Shown here: positions 14,211 through 22,288 of the stretch, piece after piece | How positions within the stretch are numbered: position 1 is the stretch's first letter | Layout of the letters: the number at the start of each line of letters is the position of its first letter | Assembly: GCA_038248505.1 (NCBI GenBank) | Contig: JBBRXJ010000045.1 | Coordinates: 1 to 28,112 of the forward strand | Length of the DNA: 28,112 bases | From: JBBRXJ01 sp038248505 | GTDB lineage: Bacteria > Bacteroidota > Bacteroidia > Bacteroidales > JBBRXJ01 | Reading direction: 5' to 3' | The notes under the pieces: model-generated | Told to the model about the DNA's origin: nothing | The model's database searches: none | Seen by the model: the letters and a program-made list of their open reading frames with translations, nothing else | Program-made: the position numbers and the translations under genes

Positions 14211-15747
14211 GATCATTATATTTCTTACGTTGCTCTTCAAGTTTCCGAAGCATACTTTTCTGTACTGTCAAATAATTAACATTATTATAAACATTAAACA
14301 TTTCGTTCGGATCTGATTTCAAATCGTATAACTCCCATTCATCAATATCATCATAGAAATGAATTAACTTATATCGTGAAGTTCGAACACCATAATGCTT
14401 CTTAACATCATGAAAGCCGGGATATTCATAATAATGATAATACACTGCATCTCGAAACAGCTTTTTATTGTGCCCATCAAGCATAGGCTTTAGTGATTGA
14501 CCCTGCATACTATCAGGAATAGCAAGCCCTGCATAATTTAAAAAGGTTGGTGCAAAATCAAGATTCATCACCAATTGATCATTAACTGATTGTTGCACAT
14601 TCTTAATAGATTTAATAATTAAAGGTACACGTAAAGATTCTTCATACATAAATCTTTTATCAAACCACCCATGTTCACCTAAATAAAAACCATTATCAGA
14701 AGTATAAACAATTATAGTGTTCTGATTTAATCCTGATGAATCAAGAAAATCTAATATTTGTCCTACACCATCATCAACGGAGGCTACACATCTAAGATAA
14801 TCTCGCATGTATTCATTATACTTCCATCGTATCAACTCGATACTGTCTAGCTTTTCATCAACTAATTTTCTATTTCGTGCCGCATAATAATCTGTTAATA
14901 CTTTATACTGCGCTGAGTCCATTCTATTAAAATTATTTCTCAATGTACCTAAACCTCTTGGTGCTATCCCTAGTGCGTTTGTGGACTGTTCATCCACTTT
15001 AAGATCTCCATTAAGTGTCATGGTTTCGGCAATAGACATATCTTGATCTTTTGCCGCAGTTCCTCTTCCTGTGTAATTATCAAAGAGATTTGATGGCTCA
15101 GTAAATAAAATGCCTTCATACAATTTTAATTTAGAAGTATCAGGTAACCATTCACGATGTGGGGCTTTATAATGAACAAGCACACAAAATGGCTTTGTAG
15201 TATCACAATTCTTTATCCATCTAATAGCTTCCTTAGTTACTATGGATGTTGCATAACCCTTATAACGTATAGTATCACCCATCACAATCATGTCAGGATT
15301 ATAATACTCTCCTTGATTATTATGAATCATCCAATAGTTAAACCCCGTTGGATAACTTTTCAGATGCCATTTCCCAATCAAAGCTGTATTATAACCATAC
15401 CTTTGTAGTAATTTAGGAAAAGTTGTTTGACTACCATTAAAACTACAATTATTATCAATATGACCATTAAAATGACTATACATGCCCGTTAGCATCACGG
15501 CACGACTTGGAGCGCTTATTGAATTGGTCACAAAACAATTTGTAAAGCGCGTTCCCATATCTGCCAAACGATCAATATTGGGAGTTGAATTTACTTTACT
15601 GCCATAAGAACTTATTGCTTGTGTACAATGATCATCAGACATTATAAAAATAATATTGGGATGTAATACCTCTTGCGAATTTACTACACATGACATAGTA
15701 CTTGCCACCAATAAAAGGATATTGCGTTTATATATTTTTTTTTCCAT
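14206..15747 (-). CDS. Sulfatase (alkaline phosphatase superfamily), Ser-type
   Basis: 513 residues with an N-terminal signal peptide (hydrophobic about 10-20, possible lipobox Cys20 or type I cleavage just after). Metal-binding Asp38-Asp39 (S-D-D-H), the sulfatase signature S-A-P-S-R at 78-82 with Ser78 as the residue converted to formylglycine, H-Y-K-A-P-H-R-E mid-protein and T-S-D-N-G-x-x-L-G-E-H are all present. It hydrolyses sulfate esters, probably of a polysaccharide, in the periplasm or at the surface. A Ser-type site needs an anSME-type radical-SAM maturase, not seen here. ATG 15747 is chosen because it starts 1 bp past the stop of the upstream acyltransferase and gives a proper signal peptide; a longer start would overlap that gene. 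Last gene of the DUF4290-murA operon. Confidence 0.9.
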   Translation of the reverse strand: MEKKIYKRNILLLVASTMSCVVNSQEVLHPNIIFIMSDDHCTQAISSYGSKVNSTPNIDRLADMGTRFTNCFVTNSISAPSRAVMLTGMYSHFNGHIDNNCSFNGSQTTFPKLLQRYGYNTALIGKWHLKSYPTGFNYWMIHNNQGEYYNPDMIVMGDTIRYKGYATSIVTKEAIRWIKNCDTTKPFCVLVHYKAPHREWLPDTSKLKLYEGILFTEPSNLFDNYTGRGTAAKDQDMSIAETMTLNGDLKVDEQSTNALGIAPRGLGTLRNNFNRMDSAQYKVLTDYYAARNRKLVDEKLDSIELIRWKYNEYMRDYLRCVASVDDGVGQILDFLDSSGLNQNTIIVYTSDNGFYLGEHGWFDKRFMYEESLRVPLIIKSIKNVQQSVNDQLVMNLDFAPTFLNYAGLAIPDSMQGQSLKPMLDGHNKKLFRDAVYYHYYEYPGFHDVKKHYGVRTSRYKLIHFYDDIDEWELYDLKSDPNEMFNVYNNVNYLTVQKSMLRKLEEQRKKYNDL

Positions 15748-15748
15748 A

Positions 15749-16489
15749 TTAAATCGTAATAAAATGATAGGGAACATTTATTTTAACTTCAGCCAAGCTT
15801 TTATTAAAAAAGGACTCTAGCGCTAAATTAAATTTATCACGACCAAATGAAACGTTTGATTTTGCATAATCAGTAATATCTTCAAAAGTGATATATACCT
15901 TTCTGCGAGGAGTAAAAAAAAACAGGTTAAAGAACAATATTACAAATCCTTTTAAAAAACAGAGTATTAAATTTGGAGTTTTTCCATTACCTGACTTTGA
16001 CCAAGAACTGCCCCATAGACCTGAAATTCTTACCCCTATAATTCTAGTATCATTGGTTAGTAATGATATTATATGATGAGCACTTTTTTTATTTTTAATA
16101 ATCTCTAAACCATTCACCGTTAATTGACCTGAGGGATATAACAAAACTTGTTCGTTAGCATCTAATGCCTGCATAATTGCATGAGACATTCTATCTAATA
16201 ACTGAATATCTCGCTTACCCGTAAGAGGATTACTCACAGGAATTGGATTCATGATATTAATAAAAGCACCAACCAATGGAATCTTTAAATAGTCGTCAAT
16301 AAGAATCGGACGAATAGGTTTTATTTTAAATATAATTGGAATAAGAATTTGAGGATCAACAAGTGCCTGATGATTTGAAAGAAAGAGTTTTCCCCCTTTC
16401 GTTTGAAGAAGTGAAATACCTTCAACATGCACATCATATCGTAATGAAATCAGATACGAATACAAATATGCAAGTACTTTTTTTAACAT
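15749..16489 (-). CDS. 1-acyl-glycerol-phosphate acyltransferase-like protein (PlsC/Aas family)
   Basis: 246 residues. The catalytic H-x4-D box is N-H-Q-A-L-V-D with His40 and Asp45. The usual third block F-P-E-G-T is L-Y-P-S-G-Q-L at 117-123, so its Glu is replaced by Ser, as in the acyltransferase part of Aas/LplT-type fusion proteins. A hydrophobic stretch about 183-198 suggests membrane association. It probably transfers fatty acyl groups to a lysophospholipid or related acceptor at the inner membrane. It lies 20 bp after terC and 1 bp before the sulfatase, inside the operon. The acceptor cannot be assigned from sequence. Confidence 0.8.
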   Translation of the reverse strand: MLKKVLAYLYSYLISLRYDVHVEGISLLQTKGGKLFLSNHQALVDPQILIPIIFKIKPIRPILIDDYLKIPLVGAFINIMNPIPVSNPLTGKRDIQLLDRMSHAIMQALDANEQVLLYPSGQLTVNGLEIIKNKKSAHHIISLLTNDTRIIGVRISGLWGSSWSKSGNGKTPNLILCFLKGFVILFFNLFFFTPRRKVYITFEDITDYAKSNVSFGRDKFNLALESFFNKSLAEVKINVPYHFITI

Positions 16490-16509
16490 TTCAAAACAAG
16501 ATATTTACC

Positions 16510-17574
16510 TTAACTCTCATGGCTTATCACCTTTTTCTCAGGAATTACAACTGATAATAAAATACTCATTGTTAATACAGCTAAGATAAAATACAATGAA
16601 TAGATTGTCTTAAACCCTAATTCATGTAAAAAATGTGCACCTATAAGTTTAATGCCAACAAAAACAAGTAGCACCGAAATACCAATTTTCAGATAACGGA
16701 AAAGAGTAACAATCTTAGCTAACAGAAAGAAAAGCGAACGTAAACCCATTATAGCAAAAATATTTGAAAAGAATACAATATAAGGATCGCGTGTAACAGC
16801 AAAAATTGCGGGAATGGAATCAAAAGCAAAAACTAAGTCCGTAAACTCAACAATAATTAGCACAACGAAAAGGGGAGTGATATATGTTTTTTTCTGTCTG
16901 GTTCGTACATAAAAATGTCCTTTAACATAGCGTTTATAAACATTCATATATCTTGAAAGAAACAAAACAAGCCAATGTTTTTGAGGCTCAATCTTTTCTT
17001 CTTTATTTCTATCAATAAACATTTTAATCCCAGAGAAAATAAGAAATCCCCCAAAAACATATAATATCCATTCAAATCTTTGAATTAGCGAACTACCCAC
17101 AAAAATAAAAATACAGCGTAGTATAATTGCACCAAGGATACCAAAGAATAAAACCTTTTTATAATACTTCTCGTTAACAGAAAAAGCAGAAAGCAACATC
17201 AATATCACAAAAATATTATCAATGGATAGAGTATATTCAATAAGATAACCAGTGATAAACTCCGTAGCAATATTTTGCCGATACTGCACAAGTGCTTCTT
17301 GAAAATTATCTGTTGAGAGAGTGAAATAAGGGGCGTATTGAGTAATAATTAACTTCAAATGCTCCATGTCGCGAATATCATGAAGGATATCGCCCTTAAA
17401 CAAAAGAAATAAGTAAAAGAAAAATGCACATGCTACCCAAACAGCCGTCCATAATAATGACTCTTTAAATGATATTACATGTTGTTTTCGTCCAATAACC
17501 AATAAATCGAGCAATAAAACGCCTAACACAAAGACGCTAAAAGAGGTAAAAACAAGTATTTCTGTATTAAGCAT
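16510..17574 (-). CDS. TerC family integral membrane protein (probable metal ion exporter)
   Basis: 354 residues with about eight or nine membrane-spanning segments. TerC motifs: E-Y-T-L-S-I-D-N-I-F at 113-122 and E-F-T-D-L-V-F-A-F-D-S-I-P-A at 243-256, whose acidic residues (Asp119, Asp246, Asp252) are the family's likely ion-binding positions, followed by N-x-F-A-I-M-G-L-R-S-L. Relatives export manganese (Alx, MeeF/MeeY) or are linked to tellurite resistance; no ter cluster is present, so metal export is the better guess. An extra soluble stretch lies at about 60-108. Located 10 bp after murA. Co-transcription with a metal-dependent secreted sulfatase would fit metal supply to exported enzymes, but that is inference. 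Confidence 0.9.
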   Translation of the reverse strand: MLNTEILVFTSFSVFVLGVLLLDLLVIGRKQHVISFKESLLWTAVWVACAFFFYLFLLFKGDILHDIRDMEHLKLIITQYAPYFTLSTDNFQEALVQYRQNIATEFITGYLIEYTLSIDNIFVILMLLSAFSVNEKYYKKVLFFGILGAIILRCIFIFVGSSLIQRFEWILYVFGGFLIFSGIKMFIDRNKEEKIEPQKHWLVLFLSRYMNVYKRYVKGHFYVRTRQKKTYITPLFVVLIIVEFTDLVFAFDSIPAIFAVTRDPYIVFFSNIFAIMGLRSLFFLLAKIVTLFRYLKIGISVLLVFVGIKLIGAHFLHELGFKTIYSLYFILAVLTMSILLSVVIPEKKVISHES

Positions 17575-17584
17575 AATTTAAATT

Positions 17585-18889
17585 TTATATACGTTTAATG
17601 TGTGCCCCAATTTTATTTAATCTAACATCAATTTTCTCATAGCCTCTATCAATTTGCTCAATATTATGAATGGTACTTGTACCCTCAGCAGACATAGCAG
17701 CAATAAGCAAAGCAACACCCGCACGAATATCAGGTGACGACATGGTTGTAGCGCGAAGTCTAATTTTATTATCGAGTCCAATTACGGTAGCACGATGCGG
17801 ATCACACAAAATAATTTGCGCTCCCATATCAATTAACTTATCTACAAAAAATAAACGACTCTCAAACATTTTCTGATGAATCAACACACTCCCCTTTGCT
17901 TGTGTGGCAACCACCAAAAATACAGATAAAAGATCAGGTGTTAGTCCAGGCCAAATGGCGTCTGCAATAGTCATTATGCCTCCATCTAAAAAAGTTTCAA
18001 TCTCATACTGATCTTGAGATGGAACAAATATATCATCGCCACGTCTTTCAAAATGAATACCCATACGACGAAAATGCTCCGGAATAATACCGAGATGTTC
18101 ATACCCCACTTTCTTTATCGTGAGTTCAGAACTGGTCATGGCAGCTAAACCAAGAAAGCTGCCTACCTCAATCATATCAGGAAGTATAGTGTGTTCAGCG
18201 GCCCCTAATTTATTAACTCCTTCAATATTTAAGAGATTGCTTCCAATACCAGTTATCTTAGCACCCATTGCGCATAACAAGTGGCATAATTGCTGAAGAT
18301 ATGGCTCGCAAGCCGCATTATAAATTGTTGTTTTTCCATTTGCTAGCACAGCAGCCATTAAAATATTTGCAGTACCGGTTACAGATGCTTCATCAAGCAA
18401 CATATAGGTACCTTGCAGCTTTTTAGATTCTATTTGATAAAATCCCTGTGCTTCATTATAAGTGAATTTTGCACCGAGTTTTTCAAAACCTACAAAGTGA
18501 GTATCTAATCTCCGACGTCCAATTTTATCGCCTCCTGGCTTGGGCATATAAGCTATACCAAAACGAGCAAGTAAAGGACCTACAAGCATTATACTCCCTC
18601 TTAAATTGGCTGATTTTTTACTAAATTCATCTGATAACAAATACTCAATTTTTACATTTGATGCTGTAAAAGACCAAGTATTCTGACCATCATTTTCAAC
18701 TTTAACTCCCAAATTTCGAAGTAATTCGATAAGATTATTAACATCAAGAATATCTGGGATGTTATGTACACGAACAGTATCAGCGGTTAGAAGTACTGCA
18801 CATAATATTTGCAACGCTTCATTTTTAGCACCCTGAATATCAATTTCGCCTTTTAATCGCTGACCTCCCTTTACTTGAAATGTTCCCAT
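17585..18889 (-). CDS. murA: UDP-N-acetylglucosamine 1-carboxyvinyltransferase, Asp-type active-site loop
   Basis: First committed step of peptidoglycan synthesis: transfers enolpyruvate from PEP to UDP-GlcNAc. 434 residues, normal length. Lys22-Asn23 (G-A-K-N-E-A-L) and the R-G-S-I-M-L-V-G-P-L-L-A-R segment (97-109) are present. The mobile loop reads P-G-G-D-K-I-G-R-R-R-L-D at 118-129: Asp121 replaces the Cys that fosfomycin alkylates (Cys115 in E. coli). Enzymes with Asp here are active and fosfomycin-insensitive in mycobacteria and chlamydiae. The ATG abuts the DUF4290 stop with no gap, and terC follows after 10 bp, so it is translated from a polycistronic message. Confidence 0.97.
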   Translation of the reverse strand: MGTFQVKGGQRLKGEIDIQGAKNEALQILCAVLLTADTVRVHNIPDILDVNNLIELLRNLGVKVENDGQNTWSFTASNVKIEYLLSDEFSKKSANLRGSIMLVGPLLARFGIAYMPKPGGDKIGRRRLDTHFVGFEKLGAKFTYNEAQGFYQIESKKLQGTYMLLDEASVTGTANILMAAVLANGKTTIYNAACEPYLQQLCHLLCAMGAKITGIGSNLLNIEGVNKLGAAEHTILPDMIEVGSFLGLAAMTSSELTIKKVGYEHLGIIPEHFRRMGIHFERRGDDIFVPSQDQYEIETFLDGGIMTIADAIWPGLTPDLLSVFLVVATQAKGSVLIHQKMFESRLFFVDKLIDMGAQIILCDPHRATVIGLDNKIRLRATTMSSPDIRAGVALLIAAMSAEGTSTIHNIEQIDRGYEKIDVRLNKIGAHIKRI

Positions 18890-19555
18890 CTAGTGTTGCT
18901 TTTGCGGATATGGATTACGCTGTTGATTTTTACCGTGATAGTTTTTATGACGTTGTTGATTACGCTGCTTATTGAGATTATTACTATTATCTCGTGGTGG
19001 CATTATATCACGCTGCTCTGTCAGCTTTATACTGCGATCCACCTTTAATCTGTTTTTTGACATGACCTCCAGATCACGAAAGATCATTTCATCTTTTATA
19101 ATCTCATCATTATTCCACATTAAATACATTCGTTTCATGTGGTTACAAACCATTTGTAAATAATTATTTTTACGGTCACCGTCATCCATCTTAAGCGCCT
19201 CCTCAACAAATAGTTGAAGTATGCGACCATAATGGCCAAAGCGAATAGTATTCTTGGTATACGGAACTCTATTTGGTTTTGATATTAAAATATCAGCCGT
19301 TGGTTTTTCGTAGGGCGAATCAACATCCATTTTAAAATCGGATATAATGGCTAAATGATCCCATAATTTATGTTTAAAATCGCTATTCTCACGATAATGC
19401 GGATTAATATTTGCCATTACAGCAATGATAGCATTAGCACAGCGGTTGCGCTCATCGCGATCTTGTATTTGCATACAGTAATCGACCATTTTTTGTAGGT
19501 TTCTGCCATACTCAGGCAGTACCAACTTTTTGCAGCTGGTGTTGTATTCGTACAT
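18890..19555 (-). CDS. DUF4290 domain-containing protein
   Basis: 221 residues, recognised from the conserved opening Y-N-T-x-x-x-x-L-x-L-P-E-Y-G-R-x-x-Q-x-M and the N-I-N-P-H-Y-R segment near 50-56. Function unknown; the family is largely confined to Bacteroidetes and often sits just before murA, as here. The body is helical and hydrophilic without a signal peptide, so it should be cytoplasmic. The last 35 or so residues are low-complexity, rich in Asn, Gln, Arg, Lys and His, and probably disordered. It is the first gene of the operon leading to murA, terC, acyltransferase and sulfatase; its TAG directly precedes the murA ATG. Confidence 0.9.
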   Translation of the reverse strand: MYEYNTSCKKLVLPEYGRNLQKMVDYCMQIQDRDERNRCANAIIAVMANINPHYRENSDFKHKLWDHLAIISDFKMDVDSPYEKPTADILISKPNRVPYTKNTIRFGHYGRILQLFVEEALKMDDGDRKNNYLQMVCNHMKRMYLMWNNDEIIKDEMIFRDLEVMSKNRLKVDRSIKLTEQRDIMPPRDNSNNLNKQRNQQRHKNYHGKNQQRNPYPQKQH

Positions 19556-19608
19556 CGTGAATTATTTTGATTTTTGGTCCTATCGACCTTTTTATTTCGA
19601 ACTATCAA

Positions 19609-19616
19609 CAAAATTA
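19609..19616 (-). promoter_or_regulatory. Putative -7 element for the DUF4290-murA operon
   Basis: The minus strand reads TAATTTTG (TAnnTTTG) 54 bp upstream of the DUF4290 ATG, in the 149-bp gap after pcrA. A -33 TTG is not evident. Confidence 0.3.
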
Positions 19617-19704
19617 ATACTTTTTGCTTTAATTCCCATACGAAACAGTCATTTTCAAGAAAATATTGAATTTTAATAGATGCTTATTATTGACTTACAA
19701 ATAC

Positions 19705-22047
19705 TTAATCAGCACTTACAATCTTCAATTTCGCAAACTTAAGTAAAAGTTGTTTTTGCCCTTCATTAATAAACTCAACTGTTGCTTTAGCATCCGGAAG
19801 ATTGCCCTCAATACTAATTACCTCGCCGTGTCCAAAACGTTTATGCTCCACATGCATCCCAACTTCTATATCTTCTGGATTATCAAAATCATCATCGGCA
19901 GTAGAACTTACTTCACCTCTTAGTGCTTTATTAAGTTTTGTTAAATTTAAAGGAGCAGCAAACACGGGCTTTTCAGCACTCTTTTCGGTAAAGCTGCGTC
20001 TTGGTGCTTGATTTGGCGCAGGGACCGTGCGGGGCTGAAAGCGTGGTGCATTAAACTCCATGTCATCAACAATACTTTTTCCGGGTAAATCAAGAAATTG
20101 TTCATCAATCTCACTAATAAAACGGCTAGGAGATGAAAAAGTTAACTCCCCATACTTGTATCGTTGCAGAGCATAACTAATTCGAAGACCTCGTTCAGCC
20201 CTAGTAATAGCCACATAAAATAAACGTCGCTCCTCTTCCAAGTCTGCTGGTGAGCTAACACTCATGTATGATGGGAATAAACCTTCCTCAACACCTACAA
20301 CATAAACGTTAGCAAATTCAAGACCTTTTGCTGAGTGAATAGTCATTAGTGATACTTTATTACGATCTTCTGGTTTTTCACTCTCATCACTCGTCAGTAA
20401 AGATACTGTTTCAAGGTACATATCAAGAGTTCCAGTACGTCCTTCTTGTGAAATAGTATCCGTAAAATCCTTCATACTATTTAATAACTCTTCAACGTTT
20501 TGAAAACGCGCAATATTCTCAGGATCTTTTGCTGGATCAAGATCTGCCAATATACCAGAGAGTTTCACTACATTGATGGCAATATCATATACATCGCGTT
20601 CATACATTGCTTGAGTAAAACTCAAAATCCAATTATAAAAATCGAGTAGTTTTATCCATGTTCCATTATTAAAGCCGAGAAACTGATTGTGATTTTGTGG
20701 TTCACTTAGGATATGTATCATCGTAAAATTATTTTGATTTGCATACTCCTCTAACTTGGTAAGTGTAATCTTTCCGATGCCACGTGCAGGATAATTTACA
20801 ATACGTTTAAACGCCTCATCATCCTTGTTATTTACAATCAATCTTAAATACGATATTACATCTTTTATTTCTTTACGCTGATAAAAAGACAAACCACCAT
20901 ATATTTTGTATGGAATGCCTTGATGTCGCAGTACCTCTTCAAAAACTCGCGACTGAGCATTGGTGCGATACAGAATAGCATGTTCATTAAACTGTTGACC
21001 TGAAATCACATTTGATTTAATCTCGGCAGCTATAACATACCCTTCTTCATGATCGGTTTTATTTTGAAGGACTTTAATTTTTTCGCCTATCTCCTTCTGT
21101 GAAAAACAAACTTTTTTTAATTGTCTTGAATTTTTCTCTATAACACTATTGGCGGCGTTAACAATATTTTGAGTACTTCTGTAATTACGTTCAAGTTTGT
21201 ACGTTCTTGTCTCAGGATAATCGCGCTTGTAATTAAAGATATTTTCAATTACAGCACCTCTAAAAGAATAAATACTTTGTGCATCATCACCAACAACACA
21301 TAAATTATGATGCTGCTCGGCAAGTTTATTTATAATCGCATATTGCGCGTGATTTGTATCTTGGTACTCATCAACAAGTATGTATTTAAAACGTTGCTGA
21401 TATTTTCTCAACACTTCAGGAAAATTTTTAAGTATAATATAAGTGTTCATCAATAAATCATCAAAATCCATGGCATCTGCTTTTTTGCACCGCATCATAT
21501 AAGTACTATAAATTTGAGCCATCAACGGACGTTTTGAATGACGATCATCTTCTGCAATTGAACTATCAGCAGCATACGCTTGAGGTGTTTTCAAATTATT
21601 TTTCGCAAAAGAGATGCGACCATATACCATATTGGGTTTATATAATGAATCGGCATCCAAATTCATCTCTTTTATAATACTCTTGATAAGACCTTTAGCA
21701 TCATCCGCATCATAAATGGTAAACTTTGAACTGTACCCAAGTTTCTCCGCTTCTACTCTTAGTAATCGTGAAAAAACAGAGTGAAAAGTACCCATCCATA
21801 TACTACGTGCAGACGTTTCATCAACAATTTGGGCAATGCGCTGTTTCATTCCACCTGCCGCCTTATTTGTAAAAGTTAAAGCGAGTATTTCATTTGGAGA
21901 AACACCGGTATGTATTAATTGAGCAACTCTATAGGTAAGCACCTTTGTTTTGCCCGAACCAGCACCTGCAATAATCAATGAGGGGCCTTCCGTATCTAAT
22001 ACCGCAAGACGCTGCGGTTCATTTAATTCCTTTAAATATGCTTCCAA
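19705..22047 (-). CDS. pcrA: ATP-dependent DNA helicase PcrA/UvrD
   Basis: 780 residues, a 3'-5' superfamily 1A helicase for nucleotide excision and mismatch repair and for removing proteins from DNA. Q motif L-N-E-P-Q-R at 8-13, Walker A G-A-G-S-G-K-T at 28-34, Walker B V-D-E-Y-Q-D at 225-230, G-D-D-A-Q-S-I-Y-S-F-R-G, E-R-N-Y-R-S-T, T-I-H-S-A-K-G-L-E-F and Y-V-A-I-T-R-A-E-R. After a disordered linker, about 720-778 form the C-terminal Tudor-like domain (G-M-x-V-x-H-x-x-F-G-x-G) that binds RNA polymerase in PcrA. The start must be TTG at 22047: no ATG exists between it and the upstream in-frame TAA, and the next Met is after the Walker A motif. AAGG lies just upstream of it. Confidence 0.95.
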   Translation of the reverse strand: MEAYLKELNEPQRLAVLDTEGPSLIIAGAGSGKTKVLTYRVAQLIHTGVSPNEILALTFTNKAAGGMKQRIAQIVDETSARSIWMGTFHSVFSRLLRVEAEKLGYSSKFTIYDADDAKGLIKSIIKEMNLDADSLYKPNMVYGRISFAKNNLKTPQAYAADSSIAEDDRHSKRPLMAQIYSTYMMRCKKADAMDFDDLLMNTYIILKNFPEVLRKYQQRFKYILVDEYQDTNHAQYAIINKLAEQHHNLCVVGDDAQSIYSFRGAVIENIFNYKRDYPETRTYKLERNYRSTQNIVNAANSVIEKNSRQLKKVCFSQKEIGEKIKVLQNKTDHEEGYVIAAEIKSNVISGQQFNEHAILYRTNAQSRVFEEVLRHQGIPYKIYGGLSFYQRKEIKDVISYLRLIVNNKDDEAFKRIVNYPARGIGKITLTKLEEYANQNNFTMIHILSEPQNHNQFLGFNNGTWIKLLDFYNWILSFTQAMYERDVYDIAINVVKLSGILADLDPAKDPENIARFQNVEELLNSMKDFTDTISQEGRTGTLDMYLETVSLLTSDESEKPEDRNKVSLMTIHSAKGLEFANVYVVGVEEGLFPSYMSVSSPADLEEERRLFYVAITRAERGLRISYALQRYKYGELTFSSPSRFISEIDEQFLDLPGKSIVDDMEFNAPRFQPRTVPAPNQAPRRSFTEKSAEKPVFAAPLNLTKLNKALRGEVSSTADDDFDNPEDIEVGMHVEHKRFGHGEVISIEGNLPDAKATVEFINEGQKQLLLKFAKLKIVSAD

Positions 22048-22274
22048 AACCTTATTTTTACAATGTTGAACTTATAAAATTGTTAATATATAAGAATTGT
22101 GTTAAACATAGCTAGTCATTAACTTACATAATGAAACTATGAATCTTGTAGTATTCTTAACATTATACCTGATTCGCACAAAATTAACATATCACCTCAG
22201 CGTTATAGTATTTTTTAATGCAACTTTTTAACAATTTTTAACTACTTAAAGCACAGGTTATATCATTTTTTAGA

Positions 22275-22282
22275 TATTTTTG
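22275..22282 (+). promoter_or_regulatory. Putative -7 element immediately before the type B T9SS cargo gene
   Basis: TATTTTTG (TAnnTTTG) ends 6 bp before the ATG at 22289. With the usual distance from this element to the start point, transcription would begin at or next to the ATG, giving a leaderless message. No clear -33 element. Confidence 0.3.
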
Positions 22283-22288
22283 TCGGCT

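Noticed and set aside
16510..17574. TerC as part of a tellurite-resistance cluster
   Set aside because: No terA, terB, terD or terE neighbours; it is in a cell-wall operon, so metal export is the better reading.
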